A program made the position numbers and the translations under genes. Under the pieces are notes generated by a model that made no database searches, had not been told where the DNA came from, and saw only the letters and a program-made list of their open reading frames with translations. 6,385 bases of DNA from Ktedonobacterales bacterium (GTDB lineage: Bacteria > Chloroflexota > Ktedonobacteria > Ktedonobacterales > JADMIN01): assembly GCA_025450405.1 (NCBI GenBank), contig JANWHL010000096.1, forward strand, positions 1-6,385, read 5' to 3'. Positions 5,180 to 6,385 of the stretch are shown piece by piece. How positions within the stretch are numbered: position 1 is the stretch's first letter; every line of letters begins with the position of its first letter.

Positions 5180-6238
5180 TCACCGCACGGAGAGCGGCTC
5201 CGCCCGGCCCAGCGCCGAGCCCTCCTCCGTCCGGTCCGCGCGCGGCGCCACCACGGCGGTCCACTTCACCACGGCGGCGGCCCAGGTGAGGCCCGCGCCA
5301 AAGGCCACCAGGCCGAGGTGCGCGCCCGGGAAGACCCGCCCCTGGTCGATGGCCTCGCAGAGCGCGATGGGGATGGCGGCGGCGGAGGTGTTGCCGTACT
5401 TCTCGAGGTTGACGAAGACCTTCTCCGGCGGCAGATTCAGCCGCTTGGCCGCCACCTCGATGATTCGGAGATTGGCCTGGTGGGGGATGAAGAGATCCAT
5501 CTCGGCGGCGGTCATGCCGGCGTTGGCGAGCGCCTCCTCCATCGCCGTGCCCATGATGCGCGTGGCGAAGCGGTAGACCTCGTTGCCCTGCATCCGCACG
5601 TACTGGCGGCGCTCGCGGATATCCTCCACGGTGATGGGCGAGGCCGAGCCGCCCACAGGGATCCAGAGCCGCTCGGGGTTGGCGCCGTCGCTGCCCAGTG
5701 TGAAGCCGAGCATGCCCCCCGGCTCGTCACTGGCGCTCAGGATGACCGCCCCGGCGCCATCGCCAAAGAGGACACAGGTTGAGCGGTCGGTATAGTCCAC
5801 GACGCGCGAGAGCACCTCGACGCCGATCACGAGCACGTGCTTGGCGGCGCCGGTGCTCACGAACTGGTGCGCGATGGAGAGGCTGTACAGGAAGCCCGAG
5901 CACGCGGCCTGCATGTCGAAGGCACCGCACCGGGCGCCGAGCGCGTTTTGCACCAGGTTGGCCGTCGAGGGGAAGGGATAATCGGCGCAGACGGTGGCTA
6001 CGATGATGAGTCCGAGGTCCTCGGGGGCGATACCCGAGCGATCGAGCGCCTGGCGGGCCGCCGCGATCGAGAGCGTGGAGGCCGACTCGCCCGGCCCGGC
6101 GATGTGCCGCTCTTTGATGCCCGTGCGATCGGTAATCCACTCGTCGCTGGTATCCACCATCCGCTCGAAGTCCTGATTGGTCAGGACCTTCTCGGGGACG
6201 TATTTGCCCCACCCGGTGATCGCGCTGAAGCCGCTCAT
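5180..6238 (-). CDS. fabH: Beta-ketoacyl-ACP synthase III (FabH)
   Basis: This 352-residue cytosolic thiolase-fold enzyme should condense acetyl-CoA or a branched acyl-CoA primer with malonyl-ACP, the first step of type II fatty-acid synthesis, and so help set the branched or straight character of the lipids. The catalytic triad is intact: C113 in DMQAACSGFLYS, H253 in IPHQANLRI and N283 in YGNTSAAA. The N-terminal SDEWITDRTGIKERH (31-45) is the usual CoA-binding region, VLFGDGAGAVIL (156-167) and the end GLVAFGAGLTWAAAVVKW (309-326) are typical. The body ends near residue 326; the remaining 26 residues (TAVVAPRADRTEEG and on) are an extra charged tail. The start at 6238 has GAGGAG five bases upstream. 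No other fab genes (fabD, fabG, acpP, fabF) are adjacent downstream. Related 3-oxoacyl-ACP synthase III-like enzymes of secondary metabolism share these motifs, but the match to housekeeping FabH is close. Confidence 0.95.
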   Translation of the reverse strand: MSGFSAITGWGKYVPEKVLTNQDFERMVDTSDEWITDRTGIKERHIAGPGESASTLSIAAARQALDRSGIAPEDLGLIIVATVCADYPFPSTANLVQNALGARCGAFDMQAACSGFLYSLSIAHQFVSTGAAKHVLVIGVEVLSRVVDYTDRSTCVLFGDGAGAVILSASDEPGGMLGFTLGSDGANPERLWIPVGGSASPITVEDIRERRQYVRMQGNEVYRFATRIMGTAMEEALANAGMTAAEMDLFIPHQANLRIIEVAAKRLNLPPEKVFVNLEKYGNTSAAAIPIALCEAIDQGRVFPGAHLGLVAFGAGLTWAAAVVKWTAVVAPRADRTEEGSALGRAEPLSVR

Positions 6239-6243
6239 GAAAA

Positions 6244-6249
6244 CTCCTC
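6244..6249 (-). promoter_or_regulatory. Ribosome binding site of fabH
   Basis: On the minus strand GAGGAG is followed by TTTTC and then the ATG at 6238. Spacing and sequence are near ideal, and the protein begins exactly where FabH proteins usually do. Confidence 0.85.
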
Positions 6250-6289
6250 ATCCCCGCCCCGCCATGCTCCCGGGCCCGCTCTGGCCAAC

Positions 6290-6313
6290 CCCTCCGATCC
6301 GCGCGCTGGAGGG
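6290..6313. other. Hairpin in the fabH leader
   Basis: CCCTCC (6290-6295) and GGAGGG (6308-6313) form a perfect 6-bp stem with a 12-base loop, about 50 bases before the fabH start codon. It lies within the transcript if the candidate promoter at 6356-6364 is used. I recognise no riboswitch or FapR-type operator, and the stem could be chance. Confidence 0.25.
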
Positions 6314-6355
6314 TATCGCGGTGTAGCTGGCTATACGTTGGGATCTCTCCCGGCC

Positions 6356-6364
6356 ATTGTAGCA
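6356..6364 (-). promoter_or_regulatory. Candidate extended -10 promoter for fabH
   Basis: On the minus strand TGCTACAAT forms an extended -10 element (TGn plus TACAAT, five of six consensus positions). No good -35 hexamer is visible at the expected spacing, which reaches the window edge, but extended -10 promoters can work without one. The start of transcription would be near 6349, giving a leader of about 110 nt. Confidence 0.45.
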
Positions 6365-6385
6365 TAGTGCGCCACATCTGGCCCG

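Overview
The window is GC-rich DNA from a bacterium with four intact genes. I see no rRNA, tRNA, CRISPR array or transposase. My best guess at the host is Chloroflexota or a similarly GC-rich, possibly thermophilic lineage. The basis is the style of the proteins: an acyl-CoA synthetase close in remembered sequence to the Thermus long-chain enzyme, a soluble PAS-PAS histidine kinase with a typical 'FLSIASHELKTPLTSLKG' H-box, and intergenic CAGAG-type periodic repeats. This is inference; a database search would settle it.

Layout: positions 1-289 are a non-coding leader with a possible sigma70-type promoter. The plus-strand gene at 290-2188 encodes an AMP-forming fatty acyl-CoA synthetase with an unusual low-complexity N-terminal extension of about 85-90 residues. 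It converges on a minus-strand series, and a GC-rich hairpin at 2227-2268 separates the two. Read in the minus direction from the right edge, the series is a beta-ketoacyl-ACP synthase III gene (fabH, 6238-5180), a DUF4291 protein (4971-4231) and an orphan hybrid-free sensor histidine kinase (4067-2271). The gaps are 208 nt (fabH to DUF4291) and 163 nt (DUF4291 to kinase), so this is a co-directional cluster rather than a tight operon. Every one of the four genes has a clear Shine-Dalgarno sequence, and this fixes the starts. For the kinase and the DUF4291 gene the longest open frame is longer than the true gene.

Functionally, two genes belong to fatty-acid metabolism: FabH starts type II fatty-acid synthesis, and the acyl-CoA synthetase activates free fatty acids. 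The sensor kinase has no adjacent response regulator, and the DUF4291 protein has no known function, so no shared pathway can be claimed.

The gap between fabH and the DUF4291 gene holds the least ordinary DNA. It contains a purine-rich tract of about 9-nt periodicity flanked by 14-bp direct repeats that each start a hairpin, which looks like a dispersed intergenic repeat. I did not find a convincing new defence, mobile or RNA system in this window.
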